Shown: positions 29,700 through 40,310, counted from the first letter of the stretch. The stretch is DNA of 64,000 nucleotides from Symbiodinium natans (GCA_905221605.1 CAJNDS010000158.1:168999-232998); one strand, 5' to 3'. Notes: generated by a model from the sequence alone, not told the origin. Numbers and translations: made by a program.

Positions 29700-31690
29700 C
29701 AAAGGTTCGATTTCGGGCAGGGGAGCGGGGGCGGGGTTTAGGGGTTTAGGGTTTGGGGTTTGGGGTTTAGGGTTTAGGGTCTAGGGTTTCGGGTTTGGGG
29801 TTTCACCGAGGTACATAATCATCGCCTAGAAGAACCCTCAGCTTTGGCACTGGTGTTACAAGCAACTATGACGTACACTCTTTTTTTGTGAGCCCAGGTG
29901 GATGTTAGAACCTGTCAAACCCAAAATCCCTCAAGCCTAACCCCTAGACCCCGCTCCTTCATCAGCAATCGCAGAGCATCCATCGAATTGCCTTAGAGAA
30001 GGTCTGGTTTAGGCTTAGGAGTTTCAGGGTTGAAGATGTGAGGGTTTAGGGATTTTTAGGGGTTTGGGGGTGTAGGGGTTCAGGGGTTTAGGGTTTAGGG
30101 CTTATGATGATGTTGTAAGGGCACAGGGTTTAGGGCTTCTGCTAAATTTGCTCCTTATTGGAATTCAGGGTGCATGGTTTGGGGCCCCTCAACCCGCCCA
30201 CAGGAGACCCTGAACATCACCGGGCGTATTTCGGGATAACGGGACGCTGCTTCAGGAGACCAGCAGAGTTTGTAGGGTTTTTGGGCTTGGGGTTTTAGGG
30301 TTTGGGCTTTGGGCTCTTCTGCTTTCGGGGTGTTTCAGGGGTCGGGGTTAGGGGAAATCCCAAAGCCCAAGCCCTGTAACCCGCAAGACCCAAACCCCAA
30401 ACCCCCAAAACCCCCAAACCACAAAACCGACCCCAGGCTGAAGCTGGAGGGTTTAGGGTTAGTTTAGGGTTTAGGGTTTAGGGTTTAGGGTTTAGGGTTT
30501 AGGGTTTAGGGTTTAGGGTTTAGGGTTTAGGGTTTAGGGTTTAGGGCCAAGGAGCTCATGGCCTGGTTGAACACGAACTTCAGGCCCACCTCCGGTTTAG
30601 GGAGCTGGGGGAGCCGAGGATGCTTTTTTGTTTTACATATAGGGTTTAGCATTTCTAGGGCTTTTATCCCAGGATTTGTGGAGTTTATGGTATCATCTGG
30701 GTTTATAGGGTTTAGCGAATTATAGGGTTATTGGAAAAGGTTTATAGGGTTTTGCGTCTACAGGGTCATTCTAGGGTTTGTAGGGTTTAGCGTTTTGGTT
30801 TGGGGGTTGAGGGCTTCTAGGTTAGGCATGTCGGCCGCCGGGAGGGCTTTCAGGGGATAGTCAGCCCTATGACCCCCATAGTTTGCCGTGACCCCCACAT
30901 GCCCTGTGTAAGATGCCCTAAGTACACCCACGAAGGTACACTAAGGTCCTCATCAAGGGGTACTTGGGGGGGGGGTAGGGTCTAGGGTTTGGGAGTTCAA
31001 CCTGGTGCAGTGGACCCGGGATCCTAAATACCGCAAGCGCAAATCCCTGACTCGCCATGCCCTCAACTCTAATCATGGGTGTCCCTACTATACCCCCTCA
31101 AAACTACACCCCCCCCCCCCCACCCTGGACCCCCCTTGAAGAACCTTTTTTTTAAGCTTAATTATCCTAAATAGCCTGAATTATGGGGGAAACCGGGGGG
31201 GGGGGGATCTAAACCGGTTGGTTGAAGGCCTAAGAATCCTCCACAATCCTCTCAACCTTAGACTTACTGGCTCTTCTTAACAGGGCACTGTCATAATCCT
31301 TCAAGAAGTTATACAGGGCGTACCTCACTACCCACTTCCCAAGTCTCTCTCAACCCTAAACCCTAAACCTTCAATCCTGCCTCTGAAGCTTGCCAACTGA
31401 TGCCGTAGCGCGCGTTCGGGGCCTCTACTGGTGTTCGGCTGTATAAGTAGGGGTCCCCTTGCTCAGGGTAGGGGCCCCCCTTACTGTACTAACTTTTATT
31501 AAGGGAGGTCGCACCTAAATCATATGCCTTATTCTACCCCTCAGAACCCTACCTATAACTTGGGGGGGCCCCTATGTGTAGGGCACTTTTGTTGGCTGAG
31601 TGGGGGTTGAGGTGTTTCGAGCGCAGGGGATTGGAAACCGAACTCCGGTGCCTTTGAAGGCTTTTGGGTGTTGGGACGTTAGGTCTAAGG
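29700..31690. other. Telomere mosaic with few exon-like islands
   Basis: Arrays at 29,728-29,810 and 30,455-30,545 and scattered variants. A minus-strand island at about 30,546-30,594 reads EVGLKFVFNQAMSSLA. A poly-C tract lies near 31,100 and a GGGGCCCCC-type element at 31,447-31,583. No gene can be named. Confidence 0.65.
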
Positions 31691-31820
31691 GTAGATACAT
31701 GGTCCCTTCATATGGGCCCTCAAAAACGGATTCCTTGTAAACCCCTTATATTCCCTATAAACCCAAGGGCCCGTACATCAGAACCCTTAAGGGACCAGAT
31801 AGAGGGATCATGTACCCTAA
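31687..31820. mobile_element. MITE, GGGTAGTTACATGG family
   Basis: Left end AAGGGTAGATACATGGTCCC and inverted right end AGGGTACATGATCCC. Confidence 0.75.
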
Positions 31821-32060
31821 ACCCTGAACCCTGAACCCTAAACCCCAAACCCCAAACCCTAAACCCTAAACCCCAAACCTGAAGAGCTTCAGGGCTGCAG
31901 GGCCTTCTTGGGCGCGTTCGTGAGCGTTGCGGGTTGGAGATCTCGGGGTGCGAAGTTCAGGGTTTAGGCTTTAGGGTTTATAGGGTATAGGGTATAGGGT
32001 ATAGGGTATAGGGGATAGGGTTTAGGGTTTAGGGTTTAGGGTTTAGGGTCAAAGCTCCAG

Positions 32061-32449
32061 CACGCCCTCGATCCTCGACAGGGGCAAGAGCATCCCGAAA
32101 CCCCCAAAGCAAGGGGGCCTGGTCTTTGCCACCAAACTTCTCCGGGTTTTTCCTGGCAGCATTTGGTGGCTTCCGAAATTGGGCGTACCTTATTGAGGTC
32201 CTTCTTAATTCTAACAGAATCCTACTATTGGGGGGGGGGGGGGGGGCTATTTTAGGGTCCCCTGTTTTGAAAACCCCGATTTGAGCTTAGGGTTTAACCT
32301 TCGATAGACGTGTATTGAGATTTGGGAGCGTGTCTCTTGTCCATGGCCCCCTTTGGGCAGGCAGTTCGGGGCGCACCGATGATTTTCTTAGTGCTAGTCC
32401 TGTGTTTGGCTACGATGAATATTTTTGCTACTCATACTCTCGAAGTTGA
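32061..32449 (+). CDS. Two-exon gene model split by a MITE
   Basis: Exon 1 (32,061-32,165, 35 codons) opens after AAAGCTCCAG, reads HALDPRQGQEHPETPKARG and ends FSWQHL at TTTG|GTGGCT. Exon 2 (32,291-32,449) opens after TTGAGCTTAG and reads GLTFDRRVLRFGSVSLVHG, later VFGYDEYFCYSYSRS, then TGA (52 codons). Phase 0 is kept. The 125-bp intron holds a GTTTCCGAAA-family element with a poly-G tract. Both exons look coding; no domain recognised. Confidence 0.48.
32160..32282. mobile_element. MITE, GTTTCCGAAAATAGGGG family, in an intron
   Basis: GGCTTCCGAAATTGGGCGTACC on the left (abridged motif CTTCCGAAATTGGG) and GTTTTGAAAACCCCG on the right. ATTTG flanks both sides, a possible 5-bp target duplication. 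Internal G run of about 18. Confidence 0.65.
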
Positions 32450-32526
32450 TGACTCTCATACTTTGTGTCTCTTCTTGTGTTATGATTTTTTTTAAAGTTG
32501 ATGACTCTTATTCTTTGTGTCTCTTG
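32442..32526 (+). repeat. Short direct repeat AAGTTGATGACTCT
   Basis: AAGTTGATGACTCTCAT plus CTTTGTGTCTCTT recurs 53 bp downstream with small changes. Confidence 0.85.
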
Positions 32527-32629
32527 TTGTGCTATTTTCGTTCTTGGGCGGGGGGTCTTGTACCGGGGCCCTGCTGTACCTTGCTGCTTGCTAGGCTTCT
32601 AGGGTTTATAGGGCTTATAGGGTTTGAAG

Positions 32630-34409
32630 GATAAAACCCTAAACCCTAAACCCTAAACCCTAAACCCTAAACCCTAAAGCCCGAAGAGAGTTCTACGCGC
32701 GAGAGCAAGTTCCACCAACGAGCTCAGATGTTCCGAAGCTCGGAGCAAAGCCCTAAACTTTATAGAGTTGTTTAGGGTTTAGGGTTTAGGGCTTAGGGTT
32801 TAGGGTTTAGGGTTTAGGTTTAGGTTTAGGTTTAGGGTTTAGAAGAGGGGGGTGCTGTTGTAAGAAAGAACTGTTCGTGGTAAGACGCCCCCGTGGGTTT
32901 GGAAGCCCCAGTCCCCCTTGCTTGCAAGAAGGCTCGAGGGGCTTGATCGAAATCCTGAACCCTAAAACCTAAACCCTGAACCCTAAACCCTAAACCCTAA
33001 ACCCTAAAACCTAAACCCTAAACCCTAACCTTAAACCCTGAACCCTGAACCCTAATTTTTTGGGGCGGGCATATCCCTTATAGCTCCTACACTCCCATTC
33101 GAACCTTTATAAACATAGTATTTTTCATATCCTCTTGGGTTTTTATATAAACAAAAAATAATAATAATAAACATCCCAAGCGGGGTATAGGCTCAGGGTG
33201 TCGCGGCATGGCCCCGCAGGTTAAACAAACCCCCACGTCATCAGATTTAGGGCCAGGGTTTGGGGTTTACAAGTATGGCGCCCTTACTCAGGTTTAGGGT
33301 TTCGGGTTTATTTTAGGGTTTAGGGTAAACTGTGTAAACCCTACAAATAGGGGGCCCCCTGATAGAGTTTATAGGGTTTAGGGTTTAGGGTTTAGGGTTT
33401 GGGGTTTAGGGTTTAGGGTTTGCGGCTTTTTCTGAACCTACTTCCGAGGTGCTTCGTGTACTTGTCCATCTGGTCGCCCCAAGTGCCAGGGGATTCCTTC
33501 AAGCTCCACTTCCTGGGACTGGCTGGCTCTTAGTAGGGTGAGGTTTAGGGTTTAGGGTTTAGGGTCTAGGGTCTAGGGTTTAGGGTTTAGGGTTTAGGGT
33601 TTAGGGTTTAAGGTTTAGGGTTTAGAGTTTAGGGTTTAGGGTATAGGTACCTATGAGCCTATGTACTTCCTTAAAGGGTATATATAGGGCCCTGGTTCCC
33701 TCATTCCCTACGAAGAACCACGGGGTGGATGTTGCCGCGTTGTTGCAACTGCTACTACTATTCCCATTCGAGTTCTGTTGCTGTCAGAGAAGACACGACA
33801 AGCTAAAACTCAAAGAAAAGTGTTAAACACATCGTAGCTTTCTATGCATATATGTTTTCATGATGCACATATGTATCCCTTTCCTTGCACGTCAGTTTAA
33901 GTATGTGGGGATCTAGGTTTTGGGACTGTGGGCTTGTTGGGCATCATCCCCGCATATCTCCCCCCCCCCCTCTCCCGACTGCCCCTAAACCCTATACCCT
34001 ACACCCTAAACCCTACACTCGATATCCAAACCAGCGTTTACAGGGTTTGGGGTTTGGAGGGTTTAGGGTTTAGGGTTCAGGGAAAGTCCAGTGCTTGGAA
34101 GCCCTATCAGTTTCAAACCTTCTGAAGCCCAATGGGTCTACACGGGACCCCCCCTCAAGTACCCTTCAAGAGCCATGAAAGCGCCTTCGGCCCTCATTAA
34201 GGGGTAACCGCTAGTATTCCCTTTCGTGGTCATACGAGAATCACCTCCAAAGCCCTATTCTAATTCTTAAGGCCCCTATACTACTTGCGGGGGGGGGGGG
34301 GGGGGGGGGGAGGTATGGTTTGGGGCTCAAACCGTATACCCTAAACCCTAAACCCTAAACCCTAAACCCTGACCCCGGATAGGGTTTAGTTTAGGGGCTA
34401 GCCCCTTAG
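32630..34409. other. Telomere arrays in both orientations and exon-like islands
   Basis: CCCTAAA at 32,632-32,685 and 32,955-33,055; TTTAGGG at 32,770-32,850, 33,375-33,420 and 33,543-33,645. An AT-rich repeat copy lies at 33,068-33,188 and a poly-G tract of about 25 at 34,288-34,311. Confidence 0.75.
33438..33512 (-). CDS. Exon-like island
   Basis: Between CAGTCCCAG and AGTAG|GTTCAG the frame reads WSLKESPGTWGDQMDKYTKH (24 codons). Coding-like; unknown family. Confidence 0.4.
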   Translation of the reverse strand, partial: EVELEGIPWHLGRPDGQVHEAPRK

Positions 34410-34531
34410 AGGCCCGACATCTCTGAGGCCAGCGGCCCCTCGGGAATCGGCGCTTTGGCGAGGGACGCCTCTTCGGAGGGCGGGAGCAGGGTCTTGCTGA
34501 TGCCAGGGAGCCTCAATGACCCAAGAGCGGG
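34410..34531 (+). CDS. Exon-like island, 40 codons
   Basis: Opens after AGCCCCTTAG, reads PDISEASGPSGIGALARDAS, and closes at AGCGGG|GTTTTG where a TTTTGGGG array begins. Low-complexity G/S/A composition. Confidence 0.38.
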
Positions 34532-34600
34532 GTTTTGGGGTTTTGGGGTTTTGGGGCTTTGGGGTTTGGGGTTTTGGGGTTTTGGGGTTTAGGGTTTAGG
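34532..34600. repeat. (TTTTGGGG)n variant array
   Basis: Six or more TTTTGGGG octamers passing into TTTGGGG and TTTAGGG. This unit matches hypotrich-ciliate telomeres but here is a local variant. Confidence 0.88.
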
Positions 34601-35318
34601 GTGCGAGACCTCGGGTTTTTCAGGGGTTTATAGGGTTTAGGAGGGGTGTTTGGGGGGGACTGGTTTCAGAGATTTTTGGTGATGCTGCTTGGACGAGGGC
34701 TTGGGGAGACTAGCGATTCTCTCTACCGCTCAGGTATATATAGCCATTCGCAACAAAATTCGGTGCTGCAGGTAGAGTTTAGATGGTTTTCCAAAGCTAT
34801 ACTGAACTTGGAACCCTAGCAAAAAAATAATTTGAGCTGTTCCTTAGAAACTAAAGTGCACCAAAATGAAAAATCTACCCAAGTACCCCTAAGGAAAGGG
34901 AATCTGCCGGAAATGAACTTGACCATGAGTTGAACAGCCCTCACACTACCAAGAAGAACCTCCTGTGAGCTGGACCCTTCCAACCGCAATCATCTACACA
35001 ACCCTGACCCTGCAAGCTGCACAGGCATTGCAGCCATTCATCTTCTTCCGACCCCTCATCATGATCATCTGAGGGTACTTTAGTGGTATCCGAGGTGAAA
35101 TGGTATTAGTTCTTTACGGCCATTTCTTTGTTCTTCTTATTATTATTACTACTACTATTATTAAAATTACTACGATTATTTAAATGTTTTTTTTTTTTTG
35201 GGGGGGGGGTGAGGGGGTTCAGAAAGCTCAAGGCTAGAAAGCCTGATGCCTAATCCCATAAATTAGGCATTCTCTAAATCTCAAACCCGGAAACCCTGCG
35301 TCAGGGAGAGGCCCTAAC
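34601..35318. other. Single-copy spacer with TTATTA microsatellite
   Basis: Open island 34,894-34,968 on the plus strand reads ESAGNELDHELNSPHTTKKN before TGA. A TTATTATTACTACTACTA tract lies at 35,138-35,165 and a T/G homopolymer near 35,190-35,210. Confidence 0.5.
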
Positions 35319-35432
35319 TTCTTGGCTGCACTCAGGAGGGTAGCTATAAATTCAACTTTTACCTGCCTTATTAAGAAACCCAATAAACCCAAAAAAGGTA
35401 AGGATCTAAAGTTACGGTAAAGTACCACAAAG
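35319..35432 (+). repeat. Dispersed 115-bp repeat, copy 3 of 3
   Basis: Nearly identical to 8892-9003 over the TTATTAAGAAACCCAATAAA core. Confidence 0.9.
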
Positions 35433-35530
35433 ACTTGAAATTCTTGTGGGGAGCGTAGAGCATGGGGTCAGAGTGTGGGGCCGATACCCCTACCTTCCGC
35501 TCTTTGGTTCAGGGGTCTACCGACATTGGG

Positions 35531-35785
35531 CTAACAATCACCATGTAACGTATGAATGCATACATATGGGTAGATATCCAGATATACATGTACATAGATA
35601 GATAGATACACAGACAGATTAACGTGTCTCAAGCTCCTTTTCATCGACAGCACTTTGTGCCATCCAAGCGTCTCTGGCCGCAGGAAGAATGGCAAACGTG
35701 TAACAGTGAAGTCAATAGGTTCATCAGCTAACATGTCCTGAGCTGGCTGGTGGATGCTGGTCGAACTTGTTACCAACGTGCCCAA
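35531..35785 (-). CDS. Possible exon, unknown protein
   Basis: The frame includes HQPAQDMLADEPIDFTVTR and PFFLRPETLGWHKVLSMKR, then runs into a GATA/TATC microsatellite. A GACAC|GTTAAT donor-like site precedes the low-complexity tail. No domain recognised. Confidence 0.35.
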   Translation of the reverse strand: MGTLVTSSTSIHQPAQDMLADEPIDFTVTRLPFFLRPETLGWHKVLSMKRSLRHVNLSVYLSIYVHVYLDIYPYVCIHTLHGDC

Positions 35786-36478
35786 CGCAGTCTTCTACTA
35801 GTATGTCTCTTGGACCTTGTTCAAAGCCACCTTAGACAATTTGCCAAGCAAGACATATAAACCCTAACCTCTGGATCCTAAGCTATGTTTGTCTTGCTTT
35901 GTTCATTTCTAGCTGTCATGTTTACGACTGTCAATATGTATGTGCATATATATATATATATAGATAATTCTCCCTATATAGATATACACCCAAATGTAGA
36001 TATATGCAACCAATGCCCGTACACACTGGGCGCATGAGAGACCCAGGATGGTCCACCTAATATGGAGTTTACGGCTTTCGGGAGTTTGTAGGGCTTAAGG
36101 TAGGCACAAGGAAACTAACCGCCTCTGACTCAAAAGTGAAGCGGTCTAGGGGCCACTACTACGGATGAGTTGGGGGAGAAGGTCGGGTTGCCCCGACACG
36201 CAACGTTTTGGTGCAGCTTGTCTGGCCCTCCATGGAGCTGAAACTCTCAGCAAACCCTATCGTGGAACATGGAGAGCTTGGAGCTTGGGTGTCATGGGTC
36301 TGCTGATGTTTCTTGCGCTGTTGGGATGTCTGCAAAGCCGTCTACGCCGCAATCTCTGCACCCTAAACCCTAAACCCTGAACCCTAAGCCCTCTAAGCCT
36401 TGAACCCTAAGCCCTCTAAGCCCTAAACGCTACACTTTGCACCCTGCTCCGAAGCCCTCGAAGCCCTAAACTCTACAC

Positions 36479-36570
36479 CTCTACCAACATGCAAGCCGTA
36501 GGCCATCGCTCGCCGAAGCCAGCGATGTTGGATCCAGCCGTGGGGTCCTGGGCTTCAAGAAGGTCAGGCC
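36479..36570 (-). CDS. Exon-like island, 30 codons
   Basis: Between AGCAGCTTCTAG and GTAGAG|GTGTAG the frame reads PDLLEAQDPTAGSNIAGFG. A second frame is also open. Confidence 0.35.
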
Positions 36571-36611
36571 CTAGAAGCTGCTCTGAGCGTTTAGGGTTAC
36601 GGGTTGTAAAA

Positions 36612-36895
36612 GAGCACCCTAAACCCTAAACCCTAAACCCTAAACCCTAAACCCTAAACCCTAAACCCTAAACCCTAAACCCCTCGGAGCTTTTGAGATC
36701 AGTTCCCAGCCCAGAAACATCTTGTGGCCGCAAACCCTACCCTACATGGCTGAGGAGAGGGGTCTGACAACCTCAAAGCCAAAAGCTTACGGTTTAGGGA
36801 TTAGGGTTTAGGGTTTAGGGTTTAGGGTTTAGGGTTTAGGGTTTATAGGGTTTAGGGTTTAGGGATTAGGGTTTAGGGTTTAGGGTTTTAGGGTT
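36612..36895. repeat. CCCTAAA then TTTAGGG arrays around an exon-like island
   Basis: CCCTAAA at 36,612-36,683 and TTTAGGG at 36,793-36,895, with 36,698-36,791 between them (see next entry). Confidence 0.93.
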
Positions 36896-37027
36896 TTAGG
36901 GATTCGTATTAGGGTTTGGGGTAACTACATGGCAATGGCGACCCCTCGAATAAAGGGGGTAAGGGGACCACATCAAGAGCCCGTGAAGCTACCCTTAGAC
37001 AAAACGCGAATCTGTGGCCCTGATTGA
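36698..37027 (+). CDS. Two-exon gene model with array-plus-MITE intron
   Basis: Exon 1 (36,698-36,791) opens after CTTTTGAG and reads ISSQPRNILWPQTLPYMAEE up to CTTACG|GTTTAG. Exon 2 (36,999-37,027) opens after CTACCCTTAG, reads KTRICGPD and stops at TGA. Phase matches (G|AC). The intron is a TTTAGGG array plus a short GGGTAACTACATGG-family element. Weak but phase-consistent. Confidence 0.35.
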
Positions 37028-37235
37028 AGGATAGATTCGTAAAGTATATATCAGGTTTCCTCAACTTTTTAGGCGCTGAACCCTAAAACGCTCCCTTCAC
37101 TTGCACTTTGTGAGGGTTTAGGGTTACTCTATAAGGGAACCTTGAACCAAACAAAAGGCAAAAGGGTACCACTGGGCTGCCCAAAACCCGAAACCCTGAA
37201 CCCTATGGGAGGTAGTGCAGGGTTTCAGGGCTTAG

Positions 37236-37316
37236 GGACTTCCATACGCCAAGCTGCAGGCAAAGTCTGAGAGCACGCAGATGTTGGCCTTAGGCGTGGT
37301 TCATGGAAGGCTTAGG
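37236..37316 (+). CDS. Exon-like island, 27 codons
   Basis: Opens after GGGCTTAG, reads GLPYAKLQAKSESTQMLALG, closes at CTTAGG|GTTTAG. Confidence 0.38.
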
Positions 37317-37482
37317 GTTTAGGGTTTAGAGTTTTAGGGTTAGGGTTTAGGGTTTGGGCTTGAGGGTTTCGGGTTTCCCCTCTTCTGCGGTGGCTCATGG
37401 TGGGTTTAGGGTTTAGGGTTTAGGGATCTAGAGCTTGCCTGTGGTTCGTAGTGCTTTCAGGGTGTTGGGCCAGGGTTTGGCA

Positions 37483-37526
37483 GGGGGGGGGGGATACCAA
37501 GGGGGGCGGGGGGGGGGGGGGGGGAA
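37483..37526. repeat. Poly-G tracts
   Basis: G runs of about 12 and 16 broken by ATACCAA and C. Confidence 0.95.
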
Positions 37527-37861
37527 TTTAGCTCTCTTTTATAGCCGACAGGGGACAAGTGCCAAACTTTGCCCTGAGCCGTCTGAACCCTAGACTCCCA
37601 ATACCCCCTCAAACTCCCCAAAACCTAGAAGCCCTTAACAAAGTACGAAGAAGGAGTCCAGGAAGTATTGGGATTACATTCGGGGCGCCCCTATTTTGGG
37701 AGATACCCCTACGCAAATCATGCGCTGGGGTGGAGGTTTGGACGGGTTACCTCGACTCCGGACTAGACACCCAGTCCATCCTGAACCCTAAACCGCCTAA
37801 ATCCTGAAACCCTAAACCCTAAACCCTAAACCCTAAACCCGAAACCCTAAACCCTAAAACC

Positions 37862-39018
37862 CTAAAACCCTGAACCCTCAATAGCACAACTCCTCACCGA
37901 CCCCCCCCCCCTTTCCAAGGCCCCGTGGCGGTCACCCGCTTCCGGCACTTCTTCTTGTGCTCCCTCCAGTGGCCTTTCTGGCACCTGGAGGTTTAGGTTT
38001 AGGGTTTCGGGTTTAGGGTTTAGGGTTTTGCCTTTCTGGCACCTGGGATGACGGTAACATTAGGATTAATTCTCATAGTCATAGTCAAAAGCAGAACTGT
38101 ATAGTATTTGTACACATACTAGTAATAATCACAATAGTAACAACAAGAATCATAGTGAATTGTAACACATGGTATTTGGTAATGAGAATGAAAATACTAG
38201 AAATCAGAATAGTGAGAGTGATACGAATAAGAATATTAGAAATTCGAATCATTGTAACATTAGGAAGTAGTAGTGATAAGAGTGATAAGAGCAAGAGCAT
38301 TGGTTAGCAAATGATAGTGAGAAGAGCATGAGGTTTGCTCTGCCTTAGCTTGGGAATGTGAGGTTGGCGGGTTTTGGGGCTGGGTGCATACTTCGGGATG
38401 GCCAACAGGTAATTGTAGGTGCTGGCGACCGAGTCGAGGCAGCAGCCAACCCTACCCAAACCCCAAATCTTTAGCCCAAGCCCTAAACGCTTAACATAGG
38501 GGTCTTAATAATTAGAAGATGGGTTTTGGGAGCCATTTATAGTATAATTAATGATATAGGGGCCATAAGGGAATAGTAGCAATTATTCCGACCCCGAGAT
38601 TAATCCAAAGGCTTTTCAGTCCTGGTACTCATAGCTGCAGTATTTGGCCGATTTGCAGGTGCCACACCTTGGCGGGGTCTGATTGAGAAAGGCCTTGGGC
38701 GGTAAAGACCCAAAAGCCCCGGTTTAGGGTTTAGGTTTAGGGTTTAGGGTTTAGGGTTTAGGGTTTAGGGTTTAGGGTTTAGGGTTTAGGGTTTAGGGTT
38801 TAGGGTTTAGGGTTTTGGGTCCCCCCAATAAAAATGCAACCTAACCAAGAACCCGAGAAACCACCCTCAGTTAACTCAGGAACAAGAAGGCCCAAACTGA
38901 ACCCTAAACCCTAAACCCGAAAAGCGTCTACTGCAGGGTGCAAGTTAGCGCTTTCTAGGCTTCTTTTTCGGGAGGGTGCGAGAAGATTTGCACGCAGAAC
39001 GTTAAGCAAGTTTGACAT
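37862..39018 (-). CDS. MYND-type zinc-finger protein, three exons
   Basis: Exon 1 (39,018-38,917, 34 codons) starts at an ATG (MSNLLNVLRANLLAPSRKR) and closes at TTTCGG|GTTTAG. Exon 2 (38,678-38,629) opens after TTTCTCAATCAG and reads TPPRCGTCKSAKYCSY, closing at TATGA|GTACCA. Exon 3 opens after AACCTCCAG at 37,984 and reads CQKGHWREHKKKCRKR; it may splice at CGG|GTGACC (37,936) or read on to a TAG at 37,862. Phases match at both junctions (0; GA|G = Glu). The joined sequence gives C-x2-C-x3-YCS-x2-CQ-x2-HW-x2-HK-x2-C, the diagnostic second half of a MYND finger, a protein-interaction zinc fold. The first C-x2-C pair was not found, so an exon may be missing or the domain is partial. Intron 1 holds a 100-bp TTTAGGG array. 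Confidence 0.8.
37972..38046. repeat. Telomere-array insertion flanked by a 17-bp direct duplication
   Basis: GCCTTTCTGGCACCTGG occurs at 37,972-37,988 and 38,030-38,046, flanking 41 bp of TTTAGGG variants. The duplicated segment spans the 3' splice site of MYND exon 3. Confidence 0.92.
38047..38628. other. Intron of the MYND gene with degenerate AT-rich minisatellite
   Basis: 38,050-38,310 has a fuzzy GAATAGTGA-like periodicity. 38,304-38,451 (minus) is a 49-codon open island (LDSVASTYNYLLAIPKYAP) between the two MYND exons. It cannot be a constitutive exon of that gene, since including it would split the finger. Confidence 0.6.
38719..38818. repeat. TTTAGGG array in MYND gene intron 1
   Basis: About 14 near-perfect heptamers between exon 1 and exon 2. 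Confidence 0.97.
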
Positions 39019-39608
39019 GGTCCCCCAAATCGTAGGATGGCTTTATCATAAGGACCTTTGTTGCTTAAAGGGGTTTATAAGGGAACCTAAACCCACCCAA
39101 AAAGGGAATAAGGGTACTACTGGGCATCCTAGTTTCGTAAACCCCCATATCATTGTTTAGGGTTCAGGGTTTAGGGGTTAGAGGTGCTACATGGCATTCT
39201 GGGTCGAGTTCAGTCTCTCTTCAGAAGGGAGGGCTCCCCTTTGCGAGACGAACTTGAGTTAAGGGACTGATAACCTATGTAGGGTGTAGGGTTTAGGGTT
39301 TAGGATTGCGGGTTTGGGGTTTGGGGTTGAGGGACTAACTGCAACCCAGTTCAGGCCCCTCCCCCAGAACTCCCTTATAAAACCCTAAACCCTGAACAGA
39401 CGAAATCCCCTAAGCCCCATAAGGCGAACCGGTGCATAAGGCGTCAGGGTTTAGGGTTTAGGGTTTAGGGTTTAGGGTTTAGGGTTTAGGGTTTAGGGTT
39501 TAGACTTTACGGTTTAGGGGTTTTAAGGAAGGGGGCCTCCAGAAAGAAACAAACCGGTGCCACTTCTTAAACCCTAAACCCCTATGAACCCTAAACCCTA
39601 CACCCCAG
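39019..39608. other. Spacer upstream of the MYND gene
   Basis: Holds a GGGAACCTAAACC-type repeat (39,058-39,128) and a TTTAGGG array at 39,446-39,505. No promoter motif recognised. Confidence 0.6.
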
Positions 39609-39692
39609 ACACGATCCAGGCGCTGGAAGGCCTGGGCCTGGGCGCCCTGAACTCCACAGCCGGCACAGCCTCGGACAGCAGCGCATTGGCGC
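39609..39692 (+). CDS. Exon-like island, 27 codons
   Basis: Opens after ACACCCCAG, reads TIQALEGLGLGALNSTAGTA, closes at TTGGCGC|GTAGGG. GC-rich codons. Confidence 0.42.
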
Positions 39693-39714
39693 GTAGGGCG
39701 TTCGGGGCATCATG

Positions 39715-39815
39715 GCCCTAAACCCTAAACCCCAAACCCCAAACCCCAAACCCCAAACCCCAAACCCTAAACCTCAAACCCTAAACCCCAAACCCTAAAA
39801 CCCAAACCCCAAACC
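39715..39815. repeat. (CCCCAAA)n variant array
   Basis: Seven or more CCCCAAA units followed by mixed CCCTAAA. Confidence 0.9.
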
Positions 39816-40069
39816 CTTCCGGTTCAGGGTTCCGGGTATAGGTGTGAGTCCTTCTAGGTGCCGCGCAGCAGAGGGACCTAACACAAGACCCTAACATGGA
39901 GAATTACCAATGTCCCTGACCCCTAGACCCTTAACCTAATTCGTTTTTCGTTTCAGGGCCAAGCGCCTAAGACCAGCTCAAAAGGTTTAGGGTTTAGGGT
40001 TTAGGGCTAGGGTTTAGGGTCTAGGGTCTAGGGGTTAGGGTTTAGGGCTGCCCTAAACCCATCGGCCAG

Positions 40070-40168
40070 GAAGCACCGGCGCCGCTGCGGCGCGGACTCT
40101 GCGAACTGGCGGCGCCGAGCTTCGAGGAGCTCCTCTTGAGAAGTCGCCAATACCCCCTTAACCCATGA
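40070..40168 (+). CDS. Terminal exon-like island, 32 codons
   Basis: Opens after ATCGGCCAG, reads EAPAPLRRGLCELAAPSFEE, then a leucine-rich end and TGA, directly before the array at 40,170. Strong GC third-position bias. Confidence 0.42.
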   Translation, partial: EAPAPLRRGLCELAAPSFEELLLRSRQYPLNP

Positions 40169-40169
40169 A

Positions 40170-40310
40170 TAGGGTTTAGGGTTTAGGGTTTAGGGTTTAG
40201 GGTTTAGGGTTTAGGGTTTAGGGTTTAGGGTTTAGGGTTTAGGGTTTAGGGTTTAGGGTTTAGGGTTTAGGGTTTAGGGTTCAGGGTTTAGGGTTTAGGG
40301 TTTAGGGCTG
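40170..40310. repeat. Large TTTAGGG array
   Basis: About 20 heptamers, one TTCAGGG variant. Confidence 0.97.
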
